Assembly (NCBI RefSeq): GCF_023337795.1
Contig: NZ_JALIRS010000015.1
Coordinates: 1 to 64,000 of the forward strand
DNA: 64,000 bases
Source of the DNA: Lysinibacillus sp. BPa_S21
Lineage (GTDB): Bacteria; Bacillota; Bacilli; Bacillales_A; Planococcaceae
Direction: 5' to 3'
The position numbers and the translations under genes are program-made. Position 1 is the first letter of the stretch; the number at the start of each line of letters is the position of its first letter. Shown one piece after another: positions 55,622 through 64,000 of this stretch. Below the pieces are notes generated by a model that ran no database searches, was not told the origin of the DNA, and saw nothing but the letters and a program-made list of their open reading frames with translations.

Positions 55622-56302
55622 ATGATGCTATTAGAAGCAAGGAAGTTATCGAATATCTATGATAATAATAGAGGTCTTCATGAAGCCTCCTTTTCTTTGC
55701 AGACGGGGCGTATTTTAGCTCTTGTAGGAGGGAATGGTGCTGGAAAGAGTACTTTAATTCGCCTACTAACTGGGCAGGAAAAGCAAAAATCAGGAGAAAT
55801 AATATGGCATAAACCCCAAGCTATTCGGTACATGCCTGACGATGTGGACTTTCCTTCTATGTTAACCGCTGCAGAAATTTTGCAGCTCCTCGCTTCTCTA
55901 AAGAAAGTGGATAAAAAAGAGCAGGAAGATGTACTAAGGCGTGTCGCTTTATGGGATGTTCGTAAGCAAAAAGTGAAGCATTTCTCAAAAGGGATGCGTC
56001 AGCGGCTTAATCTCGCTCAAAGCTTACTAGGTGAGGGCTCTTTGCTTATTTTAGATGAGCCAACGAATGGTCTTGATCCGTATTGGATTGCAGAGCTGAA
56101 AAAAATGATGCTTGAGGAAAAAACAAAGGGCTGTACTGTCATATTTTCTACGCATTTACTTGCTTTTGCGGAGGAAGTAGCGGACGACGTGTTAGTTTTA
56201 CATGAAGGAAACATACTTATTTCGGGTGAGATAAAGGAAATGCTTTTACAAGAAAATTCATCATCCTTAGAGAATTTATGGTTAAAAAAATTAAATCTGT
56301 AA
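55622..56302 (+). CDS. nosF: NosF-like ABC transporter ATPase
   Basis: The 226-residue ABC ATPase has Walker A (LVGGNGAGKSTLIRLL), signature FSKGMRQRLNLAQS, Walker B (LLILDEPTNGLDP) and switch His (IFSTHLL), of the NosF/ABC-2 type. It energises NosY for copper-site assembly with NosD. AAAGGGGATAAAAG precedes the ATG. The 62-base gap to nosY holds repeat family 2. A terminator follows at 56337. Confidence 0.88.
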   Translation: MMLLEARKLSNIYDNNRGLHEASFSLQTGRILALVGGNGAGKSTLIRLLTGQEKQKSGEIIWHKPQAIRYMPDDVDFPSMLTAAEILQLLASLKKVDKKEQEDVLRRVALWDVRKQKVKHFSKGMRQRLNLAQSLLGEGSLLILDEPTNGLDPYWIAELKKMMLEEKTKGCTVIFSTHLLAFAEEVADDVLVLHEGNILISGEIKEMLLQENSSSLENLWLKKLNL

Positions 56303-56336
56303 CATTTTGATAGGTAATGACGTTATACTAAAGATA

Positions 56337-56374
56337 GGTTTGTTTGAATTGTATTCAAGCAAGCCTTCTTTTTC
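56337..56374 (+). terminator. nos cluster terminator
   Basis: The stem GGTTTGTTTGAA/TTCAAGCAAGCC with a tail TTCTTTTTC lies 35 bases after nosF. Confidence 0.75.
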
Positions 56375-56539
56375 ATGCTGTAGGTTATTACTTTTCTCAC
56401 TAAGTGCTCGAACTAAAGAGATGAAGCGATGAAGGAATGTTTCATATAATTGTGTTACTAAACATATTTCGTTATTCTAAAAATAAGTTAACATACAATT
56501 CGAACAATTTATGAAAATGAAATAGGAGGTTTTTGATTG

Positions 56540-57484
56540 ATGAATTCACAAATACAAGATGTGTTAGAAAATATAGAAAAAGTAATGATAGGCAAAAGAG
56601 AGGTTGCAGAGCTTAGCATAGTCGCCTTGCTGGCAAGAGGGCATGTCTTGCTTGAGGACGTACCTGGTGTCGGTAAAACAATGATGGTGCGAGCGCTTGC
56701 AAAATCCTTTGATGCACAGTTTAAAAGGATTCAGTTTACACCTGATTTATTACCATCAGATGTTGTAGGGGTATCTATCTATAATCCAAAAACGTTGGAA
56801 TTTGAGTTTCGACCTGGTCCGATCATGGGGGATGTAATTTTAGCTGATGAAATTAACCGTACCTCTCCAAAAACACAATCTGCTTTACTGGAGGGGATGG
56901 AGGAAGCATCGGTTACTATTGATGGTAAAACCGTAACCATCAGTCAACCATTTTTCGTTATGGCCACACAAAATCCTATTGAGCATGAGGGAACTTATCC
57001 GTTACCAGAAGCGCAGCTAGATCGTTTCTTACTGAAAATAAAGATGGGCTATCCTTCGAGAGGCCAAGAAGTGGAAATTCTTCGTCGTGCTGAACATGGG
57101 AAACCGATTGAAAAAATCGAAGCGGTGTTAACGGTTGCACAATTAAATGAATTGCAGGAACTTGTACAGGGTGTGTATGTTGAAGATTCCGTTAAAAACT
57201 ATATGGTCGAACTAGCGACTCAAACAAGGGAAAATAGCTATGTATATTTAGGTGTAAGTCCTCGCGCAACGATTGCGTTAATGAAAGCTTCACAAGCTTA
57301 TGCATTTTTGAAAGGACGTAGTTATGTAACTCCTGATGATGTTCAATATTTAGTGCCTTTTGTTTTTAGCCATCGTTTAGTATTAAAACCAGATGCTCGT
57401 TATGATAACGTAACAGCAGAGGAAATTATTGAGCGCATTATTGCGAAAACACCTGTGCCGACAAAGAGGTTTGCAGAGCAATGA
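56540..57484 (+). CDS. MoxR-family AAA ATPase (YeaC-like)
   Basis: MoxR ATPases act as chaperones for maturation of secreted or metal proteins, usually next to DUF58 and transglutaminase genes. The product has Walker A (DVPGVGKTMMVRALAKSF), Walker B (GDVILADEINRTSP) and sensor FFVMATQNPIEHEGTYPLPE. AGGAGG lies before a TTG at 56537 and the ATG at 56540, so either could start. It is followed by DUF58 and TgpA genes in overlapping frames, as in yeaC-yeaD-yebA of B. subtilis. Confidence 0.92.
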   Translation: MNSQIQDVLENIEKVMIGKREVAELSIVALLARGHVLLEDVPGVGKTMMVRALAKSFDAQFKRIQFTPDLLPSDVVGVSIYNPKTLEFEFRPGPIMGDVILADEINRTSPKTQSALLEGMEEASVTIDGKTVTISQPFFVMATQNPIEHEGTYPLPEAQLDRFLLKIKMGYPSRGQEVEILRRAEHGKPIEKIEAVLTVAQLNELQELVQGVYVEDSVKNYMVELATQTRENSYVYLGVSPRATIALMKASQAYAFLKGRSYVTPDDVQYLVPFVFSHRLVLKPDARYDNVTAEEIIERIIAKTPVPTKRFAEQ

Positions 57485-58662
57485 AGAAATGGCAAGCTTT
57501 AATAGAGAAAAGTAAGCATTTCTTATTAGTATCTTTGTTAATGATCATAACGTTTTGTTATGCCATGTTCCAAGGTGGGTTTGTCAGCTGGTTTGTGTTT
57601 TTTACGGTTAGTCCTTTTTTGTTATATGCATTTATTTTCTTATTGGTGAAAGAAGAAATTTTGCTAGTGGAGCGCAAAATTGAGCCTTCCCATGTTGAGT
57701 GTGGACAATCTGCTAAGGTTACAATTACGGTAGAACGAAAAACACGCTTTCCGTTTGTTTATATGATGATGGAGGAACTTGTGGACAGTGAAGTCCTTGT
57801 TCAATCGAGGGTGCAAGGAACGAATACCATTAAGTTCGTGGGCTTCAGGAAAAAATTTAGTTGGAATTATATACTGGAAAATATGTCCCGTGGCGAGCAC
57901 CGTTACTTAGGTGTTAATATTGTTTTCTGTGATTTTTTTGGCTGGGCGAAAAAGCGAGTTACGGCAAAAAAGGAACAAGTCATTTTAGTTTACCCTAGAG
58001 TACGCGAGATGAGGTATGCCGCGCTTCAAACAAAATATGATGTGGGTACAATGATGTCACCTTATTCAATTGTTAAGGATACATCAATGGCTGTTGGTTT
58101 ACGTGAGTATGTTCCAGGTGACCGTTTTTCATGGATTCACTGGAAATCATTTGCGAAAACACAAACGTTGAAATCTAAGGAATTTGAAGATCGTCAATCA
58201 CAGGAGTTAATGTTGGTACTCCATGCCGGAAAGTCTCCATTATTTGAAGAAAAAATAGAGCTTGTAGCCTCGATGCTACAAACAATTGTCGAAGAACGTG
58301 GAGATATTTCATTTGTTTCAGCTGGTTCTAAAACGAAGGTGTTTCCGATTATCCAAGGTAATAAGCAGCTAGACCAAGTAATGCATCATTTAGCTGCTAT
58401 AAAACCTGCTGAAACTGTCAAATTTCAATTACAAGATCAGCAAGTGTTTAAGCATGTTGCAACATTGTTGTATGTTACGAGTGAAGTATCGGATGAATTA
58501 CTCCATTCTCTTGCCAATATGGTGAAAGGCTGTATTTGTTTTGTAGTAGCAGAGCAGCCACCTATGCAAACAGAGCTGGCAAAACGTTATAAACAAATTC
58601 AAGTTGTACATGTAAATCCAACAGATTATTACCACTTGTTCACGGAGGTGATGAAGCCGTGA
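57481..58662 (+). CDS. DUF58 membrane protein (YeaD-like)
   Basis: The 393-residue product has two N-terminal membrane helices and a soluble domain with the DUF58 motif: VGLREYVPGDRFSWIHWKSF followed by QTLKSKEFEDR. It probably has a von Willebrand-like fold used by MoxR partners. The ATG overlaps the moxR stop (ATGA). It is co-transcribed with moxR and the transglutaminase gene. No enzymatic motif. Confidence 0.88.
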   Translation: MKKWQALIEKSKHFLLVSLLMIITFCYAMFQGGFVSWFVFFTVSPFLLYAFIFLLVKEEILLVERKIEPSHVECGQSAKVTITVERKTRFPFVYMMMEELVDSEVLVQSRVQGTNTIKFVGFRKKFSWNYILENMSRGEHRYLGVNIVFCDFFGWAKKRVTAKKEQVILVYPRVREMRYAALQTKYDVGTMMSPYSIVKDTSMAVGLREYVPGDRFSWIHWKSFAKTQTLKSKEFEDRQSQELMLVLHAGKSPLFEEKIELVASMLQTIVEERGDISFVSAGSKTKVFPIIQGNKQLDQVMHHLAAIKPAETVKFQLQDQQVFKHVATLLYVTSEVSDELLHSLANMVKGCICFVVAEQPPMQTELAKRYKQIQVVHVNPTDYYHLFTEVMKP

Positions 58663-60845
58663 AAAAATCACTAGGAAATTTTATAGAATTAGCACTAGCA
58701 TACGTAATTATTTTTCTAATTTTACGTGAATGGCTTATTCCTGTAATGCAGCTAACCAATACAGGCTTAGTTCATTTATTTTTAGTGTTTATCGGTTTAT
58801 CATTGGTGCTTAGCTTATTTCAAGTACATCCAATGTTGTCGGGATTAGTGAAATTCGGTTATATAACTTGGTTTATAGTGTTTGTTTATAGTGAAAGTCC
58901 CTTAATATCTGGACAGACAGTACCATTTTTAATGCATGAATGGAAATGGAATATGACGACCATTCTTTCGGGCGATTTTGGACAAGTATCGGATTCATTT
59001 AGAACGGTGCTATTCCTTGCGCTTATTTGGATGTTAATATACCTCATTCATCACTGGATAACTGTGCGAAAAAATATATTCTATTTCTTCGCGTTAACTG
59101 TATTCTTTATCGCTACATTAGATACGTTTAGTGACTATGATGGAACGGTAGCCATTGTTAAAGTTATTGTGCTTGGATTAATCATGACAGGCTTGCTTTT
59201 TGTGAAGCGTTTATGGCTTCAAACGGATGCACCGAGCAATGTAATAGGAAAGTGGAAATTAGCTATTCCGATGATCGTTGCGGTAATGCTTGTCAGTGTA
59301 GTGGCATTCTTTTTACCTAAGACAGGCCCGATTTGGGCAGATCCAGTACCTTTTATTAAAGGGGTCGCAGGGCAAGGGAATCTTGGAGCAGGTGAAAAAA
59401 AAGTTGGTTACAGCGAGGATGATAGCCGATTGGGAGGACCGTTCCAAGGTGATGATACACTGATTTTCACAGCAACTTCCCGTGATCGCCATTATTGGCG
59501 CATTGATACAAAGGATACTTATACGTCGAAAGGCTGGATTCTTTCAGATGGGAATTTTGGCAAAAATGTTTATGAGAACAATACTCCTATCCAAACTTCA
59601 TTGCAAGTTGGATCTCCTGAAAATGAACGTCAAATTAAAATAGACATGGCTGCCCCAATGCCATTTTTATTACAAACGTATGGCATGATATCTGTTTCTG
59701 CTCAAGATTCACCACTGTTTATTCAAGATGAACATACTGAAAAAATAGCATTAGAACAACAGAATGGCGAGTCAAAATTATTGTCTAACTATACGCTCTC
59801 TTATAGTGAGCCTGTATATAGCATGGAGCAACTTGAAACGTCTGAACCATCTACGTTAGCAACATTAGATCCTTCCTTTGATCGTTTTTTACAATTGCCA
59901 AATACACTGCCGCAACGTGTGATGAATCTAGGGAAAGAAATCACGCAGGATAAAGCTTCGGTATATGATCGAATAAAAGCGGTTGAAAAATATTTTTCAA
60001 CGCATGGCTTTAGATACGATAAAAAAGAAGTAGCAATCCCGGCTGAGGGTCAAGATTATGTTGACCAGTTTTTATTTGATACTAAAGTTGGCTACTGTGA
60101 TAATTTCTCAACATCAATGGTTGTCCTCCTACGTTCGGCGGGGATACCCGCACGTTGGGTGAAAGGCTTTGCGCCTGGTAATCCTGGTCGAATCTCAGAT
60201 GGTTTACAGGAGTATCGAATTACAAATGATAATGCACATTCTTGGGTGGAAGCGTATGTACCTGGAACAGGCTGGATGGAGTTTGAACCGACAATTGGTT
60301 TCGCGGGGAATGTAAATATTGATTATGATATTGAGCAAGACACACCTCAGCAGGAGCAAGTATTGCAGCCAGAAAAAAAACAAGAGCAACCAAAGATGGA
60401 AGAGCAAGAGCCGAAGAAAGAAACTGCTAGCTCAACGTCGTTTAGTTTTGATTCTGTATGGACATGGGTGAAAAAGCTTACTTATGTGTGGATAGGGCTA
60501 GCCATTTTGATGATTATTGCTGGCATTGCTTTGTTTATGCAACGTAGAAAGTGGATACCTAAAATGCAAGTACGAGCATTTCGTAAAAAAGAAGCGGATT
60601 GGACAACTTTTGATGCTTCATACAATGCTTTAACGAAGCAATTATCGCGTATTGGATTACGACGTAAAGATGGCGAAACATTGCGAGCATTTGCTACAAG
60701 AGTAGACGAATCGTTAGAGACAGAAGAGATGCAAAGACTGACTGATGTATATGAACAACTTATTTATGGTAAGGACAGACAAGAGGTCGACTTTGTTAAA
60801 CTGAAAGAAAGTTGGGAATATTTAATCAATCGCACTATCAGTTGA
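58659..60845 (+). CDS. TgpA-like membrane transglutaminase (YebA-like)
   Basis: The 728-residue product has six to seven N-terminal membrane helices (residues about 1-225). A DUF3488-type linker and an extracellular transglutaminase core follow, with catalytic Cys in KVGYCDNFSTSM, His in NDNAHSWVEAYVPG and the Asp-equivalent downstream (EFEPT). A membrane helix and a cytosolic DUF4129 tail end it (FDASYNALTKQLSRIGLRRK). The GTG start at 58659 overlaps DUF58. The substrates are unknown. Confidence 0.9.
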   Translation: MKKSLGNFIELALAYVIIFLILREWLIPVMQLTNTGLVHLFLVFIGLSLVLSLFQVHPMLSGLVKFGYITWFIVFVYSESPLISGQTVPFLMHEWKWNMTTILSGDFGQVSDSFRTVLFLALIWMLIYLIHHWITVRKNIFYFFALTVFFIATLDTFSDYDGTVAIVKVIVLGLIMTGLLFVKRLWLQTDAPSNVIGKWKLAIPMIVAVMLVSVVAFFLPKTGPIWADPVPFIKGVAGQGNLGAGEKKVGYSEDDSRLGGPFQGDDTLIFTATSRDRHYWRIDTKDTYTSKGWILSDGNFGKNVYENNTPIQTSLQVGSPENERQIKIDMAAPMPFLLQTYGMISVSAQDSPLFIQDEHTEKIALEQQNGESKLLSNYTLSYSEPVYSMEQLETSEPSTLATLDPSFDRFLQLPNTLPQRVMNLGKEITQDKASVYDRIKAVEKYFSTHGFRYDKKEVAIPAEGQDYVDQFLFDTKVGYCDNFSTSMVVLLRSAGIPARWVKGFAPGNPGRISDGLQEYRITNDNAHSWVEAYVPGTGWMEFEPTIGFAGNVNIDYDIEQDTPQQEQVLQPEKKQEQPKMEEQEPKKETASSTSFSFDSVWTWVKKLTYVWIGLAILMIIAGIALFMQRRKWIPKMQVRAFRKKEADWTTFDASYNALTKQLSRIGLRRKDGETLRAFATRVDESLETEEMQRLTDVYEQLIYGKDRQEVDFVKLKESWEYLINRTIS

Positions 60846-60897
60846 TTTTGATGGGTACAAAGAGTAAAATGAAAAAAATTATATATGATGAGGATTG

Positions 60898-60968
60898 CTT
60901 TCATATAAGTTCGATAATAAGGTTCGGATGTTTCTACGAGATCACCGTAAATGATTTCTCTATGAAGG
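60898..60968 (+). promoter_or_regulatory. purine riboswitch aptamer (guanine class)
   Basis: P1 pairs CTTTCATA (60898-60905) with TATGAAGG (60961-60968). The conserved core TATAA, GTTTCTAC, CCGTAAAT and CTATG is present. The base before TATG, which specifies the ligand, is C, pointing to guanine or hypoxanthine rather than adenine. It lies 53 bases after tgpA and controls guaA through the terminator at 61049. Confidence 0.92.
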
Positions 60969-61048
60969 TGGATGTTTTGGTTAGGTGAGAAGGTTAGTAA
61001 ATCACTTTTCTTTGCTACGCATTCGCCTTTATAAATCAAGAGCTTATG

Positions 61049-61086
61049 AACGCGTAGGAAGTTTTTACTTTCGTACGCGTTTTTCT
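61049..61086 (+). terminator. riboswitch expression-platform terminator
   Basis: ACGCGTAGGAAG pairs with CTTTCGTACGCGT (seven outer GC-rich pairs, one mismatch), followed by TTTTTC. It lies between the aptamer and the guaA ribosome site, so guanine binding should lower guaA transcription. Confidence 0.8.
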
Positions 61087-61134
61087 TTGAACATATGTAA
61101 AGTTCCTTTAAAAATAGTAGAAGAGGTGGAAATT

Positions 61135-62685
61135 TTGTCAGCAAGCCCTTTATTAGAGCAAGAAAAAATCGTTGTTCTTGATTTCGGTAGCCAATTTAAC
61201 CAATTGATTACGCGTCGTATCCGTGAATTTGGTGTTTTCAGTGAGTTACATCCCCATACGATTACAGCAGAAGAAATTAAAAATATGAACGCAGCAGGTA
61301 TCATCTTTTCAGGTGGTCCAAACTCAGTTTATGACGAAAATGCTTTCCATGTAGACCCAGCTATTTTCGAATTAGGTTTACCAATCCTAGGTATTTGCTA
61401 TGGTATGCAATTAATGGCCCATACGCAAGGTGGTAAAGTTGAAGGTGCTGAAACACGCGAATATGGTAAAGCAGAAATTAAAGTAACAGCTTCAAACAAA
61501 TTATTCGGTGACTTACCAACTGAACAAATCGTTTGGATGAGCCACGGTGACCATGTAACAGAAGTTCCTGCTGGCTTTGAAGTAATCGCAACAAGTGCTG
61601 CTTGTCCTATTTCAGCAATGGCAAATGTAGAACGCAAGCTATATGCAGTACAATTCCACCCAGAGGTACGTCACTCTGTATATGGTAATGACTTATTACG
61701 TCAGTTCGTATTTGACATTTGTGAAGCAAAGGGCGATTGGTCAATGGCAAACTTCATTGAACTTGAAATCGCAAAAATCCGCGAAACAGTAGGCGACAAA
61801 AAAGTATTATGTGCACTTTCTGGCGGTGTAGACTCATCAGTTGTTGCGGTTCTAATTCATAAAGCAATTGGCGATCAATTAACTTGTATGTTCGTAGACC
61901 ACAACTTGAACCGTAAAGGTGAAGTTGAGCAAGTTATGAAAACATTCACAGAAGACTTCGACATGAATCTTATTAAAATTGATGCACGTCAACGTTTCAT
62001 GGATAAACTTGCGGGCGTTTCTGATCCAGAACAAAAACGTAAAATTATCGGTAACGAATTTATTTACGTATTCGATGAAGAAGCGGCTAAACTTGAAGGC
62101 ATGGACTTCTTAGCTCAAGGTACGCTTTACACAGATATCATTGAATCTGGAACATCAACTGCTCAAACAATTAAATCACACCATAACGTTGGTGGTCTTC
62201 CAGAAGACATGCAATTCCAATTAATTGAGCCACTTAACACATTATTTAAAGACGAAGTGCGCGCATTAGGATTAGAGCTTGGCCTTGACGAAAAAATCGT
62301 TTGGCGTCAACCATTCCCAGGCCCTGGTCTAGGAATCCGTGTACTTGGTGAAGTAACAGAAGAAAAACTAGAAATCGTACGCGAGTCTGATTTCATCCTA
62401 CGTGAGGAAATCGCAAAAGCTGGTCTTGATCGCGACATCTGGCAATACTTCACGGTATTACCTGACATCCGTTCAGTTGGTGTAATGGGTGATGCACGTA
62501 CGTATGACTACGCAATCGGTATCCGTGCGGTAACATCTATCGACGGTATGACTTCTGACTGGGCACGCATTCCTTGGGATGTACTAGAGAAAGTCTCTGT
62601 CCGCCTAGTAAATGAAGTAAAACACGTTAACCGCGTACTGTATGATATTACATCTAAGCCACCAGCAACTATCGAGTGGGAATAG
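61135..62685 (+). CDS. guaA: GMP synthase (glutamine-hydrolysing)
   Basis: GuaA converts XMP to GMP. The 516-residue product has a class I amidotransferase domain with Cys in GICYGMQLM and the [10 protein letters not shown] motif. An ATP pyrophosphatase ([12 protein letters not shown]) and the C-terminal dimerisation domain ([11 protein letters not shown] end) follow. The open frame extends to 60985 across the riboswitch, which is leader, not protein. AGAGGTGG before the TTG at 61135 gives the true start. It is controlled by the guanine riboswitch. Its 3' end abuts a recombinase gene. Confidence 0.95.
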   Translation: MSASPLLEQEKIVVLDFGSQFNQLITRRIREFGVFSELHPHTITAEEIKNMNAAGIIFSGGPNSVYDENAFHVDPAIFELGLPILGICYGMQLMAHTQGGKVEGAETREYGKAEIKVTASNKLFGDLPTEQIVWMSHGDHVTEVPAGFEVIATSAACPISAMANVERKLYAVQFHPEVRHSVYGNDLLRQFVFDICEAKGDWSMANFIELEIAKIRETVGDKKVLCALSGGVDSSVVAVLIHKAIGDQLTCMFVDHNLNRKGEVEQVMKTFTEDFDMNLIKIDARQRFMDKLAGVSDPEQKRKIIGNEFIYVFDEEAAKLEGMDFLAQGTLYTDIIESGTSTAQTIKSHHNVGGLPEDMQFQLIEPLNTLFKDEVRALGLELGLDEKIVWRQPFPGPGLGIRVLGEVTEEKLEIVRESDFILREEIAKAGLDRDIWQYFTVLPDIRSVGVMGDARTYDYAIGIRAVTSIDGMTSDWARIPWDVLEKVSVRLVNEVKHVNRVLYDITSKPPATIEWE

Positions 62686-62851
62686 ACTAGACAGTTTTTG
62701 ATGGCTAAGGCTCTCAGGAATGCAGTAATAGCAAGGGTTTGGCAGTGTTATGGTGCTGAGAATTGCACTGTTCACTAGCAACAATTATATATCAGAAAAT
62801 AGCTCTCTTTTATCACAGTAATCATGCTGTAGATGGAAGGGGGCTATTTTT

Positions 62852-63781
62852 GTGACCAAAATTATTGAGCTGATGGATGACTTTAAAATTGAACAGCAAA
62901 TTAAAGGTAGAAAACAAGATTACATTGAGCAATGCCATTTTAGATTGAACAAATGGCGAAATTATGTACACTGTAATTTTGAAATTGATGATGTTGAGGA
63001 AGTTAAAGCAAAGCATATCAAGCAGTATATTCTCCATGCCCAAAAGTTAGGCAAAGAAAGAGCTATCACTATTAACAATGCTTTAGCAACATTAAGGGTG
63101 TTCTATAAATATTTAGTTGAGGAAGAATTTATAGATGAATTTGATAATCCTATGAGAAAAATTGAAAGTTTAAAAGAAGATAGGAAAGTCATTCTCACCT
63201 TTAATGATGATGAGGTTAGCAGAATTCTAAATGATGTTGCAGAAGAAACCTATAACAATGTCAGAGATAAGCTGATGCTAATAATGTTATTTGATACAGG
63301 TATTAGGGTTTCAGAATTATGTTCAATAAAGAACAGTGATATAGCTAGAAGACACATTTTGATTCATGGTAAAGGCTCAAAAGAAAGAATGATTTACATC
63401 AGCAAGACCATGAGAAGGTATATGAGAAAGTATGAGGAGCTTAAAACAATTAGGTTCAGTAAGAAAAGTTCTGATGAAATTGAAGAGTATTACTTTTTAG
63501 ACCAGTATGCTCAGAAGCTACATAGGTCTAGGATTAATAAAATTTTAAAAGAACACTGTAAGAATGCAGGTGTTAGGAAAGAGGTTAGATGTTCACCCCA
63601 TGACTGTAGGCATTACTTTGCACAGAAACAATTAAGGAATGGGATTGATGTTTATAGTCTCAGTCAATTGCTAGGGCATTTTGATACCCAAATGACTACA
63701 AAGTATTTAAGAGGTCTTGAGCAAGAGGATGTATTAGAAATTGGCAGACAAAAAAGCCCTTTAAACAATATCAAGTTTTAA
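62852..63781 (+). CDS. tyrosine recombinase (integrase) at the guaA 3' end
   Basis: The 309-residue tyrosine recombinase has an N-terminal SAM-like DNA-binding domain (residues about 15-100, ending YKYLVEEEFID). The catalytic set is Arg152 (DTGIRVSEL), Lys in HGKGSKER, His250 and Arg253 (SPHDCRHYF), His276 (SQLLGHFD) and Tyr285 (TKYLRGL). The start is GTG at 62852 after GGAAGGGGG. It uses AGA/AGG codons far more than the neighbouring housekeeping genes, a sign of transfer. It reads away from guaA, so its element would extend to the right. Confidence 0.9.
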   Translation: MTKIIELMDDFKIEQQIKGRKQDYIEQCHFRLNKWRNYVHCNFEIDDVEEVKAKHIKQYILHAQKLGKERAITINNALATLRVFYKYLVEEEFIDEFDNPMRKIESLKEDRKVILTFNDDEVSRILNDVAEETYNNVRDKLMLIMLFDTGIRVSELCSIKNSDIARRHILIHGKGSKERMIYISKTMRRYMRKYEELKTIRFSKKSSDEIEEYYFLDQYAQKLHRSRINKILKEHCKNAGVRKEVRCSPHDCRHYFAQKQLRNGIDVYSLSQLLGHFDTQMTTKYLRGLEQEDVLEIGRQKSPLNNIKF

Positions 63782-63793
63782 GGCAAATGAAAA

Positions 63794-63819
63794 AGAGTGC
63801 TATTGGAGTAGCACCCTTT
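63794..63819 (+). terminator. hairpin after the integrase
   Basis: GTGCTA pairs with TAGCAC around TTGGAG, followed by CCTTT. It is a weak terminator-like structure 12 bases past the stop. Confidence 0.4.
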
Positions 63820-64000
63820 AACAAATAAATATGATTACACTAAAATGCTGACAACATAAGTGTATTATTAGAACCTACTTTAACATTTTCAAAAAATGAG
63901 GTCAAGTGGGCTTATTTAATAATGCTTTTTTTAGTGATAGTCCATTCAGGTTGCCCACTAACTGAATGTAAAAATAAAATGGTCAGGTTATGGCTTAACC
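63820..64000. other. window end, no gene visible
   Basis: The final 180 bases are AT-rich with no open frame or hairpin that I can support. They probably belong to the element carried by the integrase. Confidence 0.4.

Noticed and set aside
60985..61134. N-terminal extension of GuaA
   Set aside because: It lies in the riboswitch leader and terminator. Known GuaA proteins start near 61135.

Overview
The window looks like a chromosomal segment of a low-GC Bacillales bacterium, most likely Lysinibacillus or a close Planococcaceae relative. The grounds are the AT-rich composition, the Bacillus-type gene order (tsaE-tsaB-rimI-tsaD, ABC-F, rex, tatA-tatC, CPBP protease, groES-groEL; later moxR-DUF58-tgpA-guaA), the des-desK-desR cold-shock module, an SLH-domain cell-surface protein, and CIRCE, S-box, TnrA and MhqR type control sites. 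The genus is an inference from style and synteny, not from a database search.

Layout. 1-1.6 kb: end of an rRNA operon (5S), tRNA-Asp and a small lipoprotein. 1.6-4.3 kb: t6A-tRNA modification operon with rimI. 4.37-4.57 kb: a dense DnaA-box cluster. 4.7-11.8 kb: ABC-F ATPase, Rex, twin-arginine translocase, CPBP protease and the CIRCE-controlled chaperonin operon. 12-18.7 kb: accessory genes, namely a Pro/Tyr octapeptide-repeat protein, a two-gene ATPase-TOPRIM cassette that looks like a defence system, a LysM-GH18 spore-type hydrolase and an SLH protein. 18.9-21.8 kb: quinone/electrophile detoxification genes with two MhqR-type operators. 21.9-26.6 kb: bioY with a BirA-like operator, a TetR-SMR efflux unit with paired operators, a small ORF, endonuclease Q and a YxcD-type pair. 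26.8-32.9 kb: YdcF-like protein, Sel1 protein, HemAT, HemY/CgoX. 32.9-38.4 kb: SAM riboswitch driving yitJ-metH. 39-42.7 kb: desaturase and its two-component system. 43-51.4 kb: proline dehydrogenase, FetAB-type ABC exporter, Ogt, PII-AmtB with a TnrA box, and pncB-nadE. 52.3-56.3 kb: a nosL-nosD-nosL-nosY-nosF copper-loading cluster with no nosZ in view. 56.5-62.7 kb: moxR-DUF58-tgpA, then guaA under a guanine riboswitch. 62.85 kb to the end: a tyrosine recombinase directly downstream of guaA, probably the edge of a genomic island.

The intergenic space carries several families of short mosaic repeats with terminal inverted repeats, one of which contains an eight-unit tandem array. Several genes have start codons that differ from the longest open frame: TTG for rex, groES and guaA, GTG for hemAT and nosD, and probably AUU for the LysM hydrolase. 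The best leads for something new are the ATPase-TOPRIM pair behind groEL, the DnaA-box cluster behind tsaD, the orphan nos assembly genes, and the guaA-linked island.
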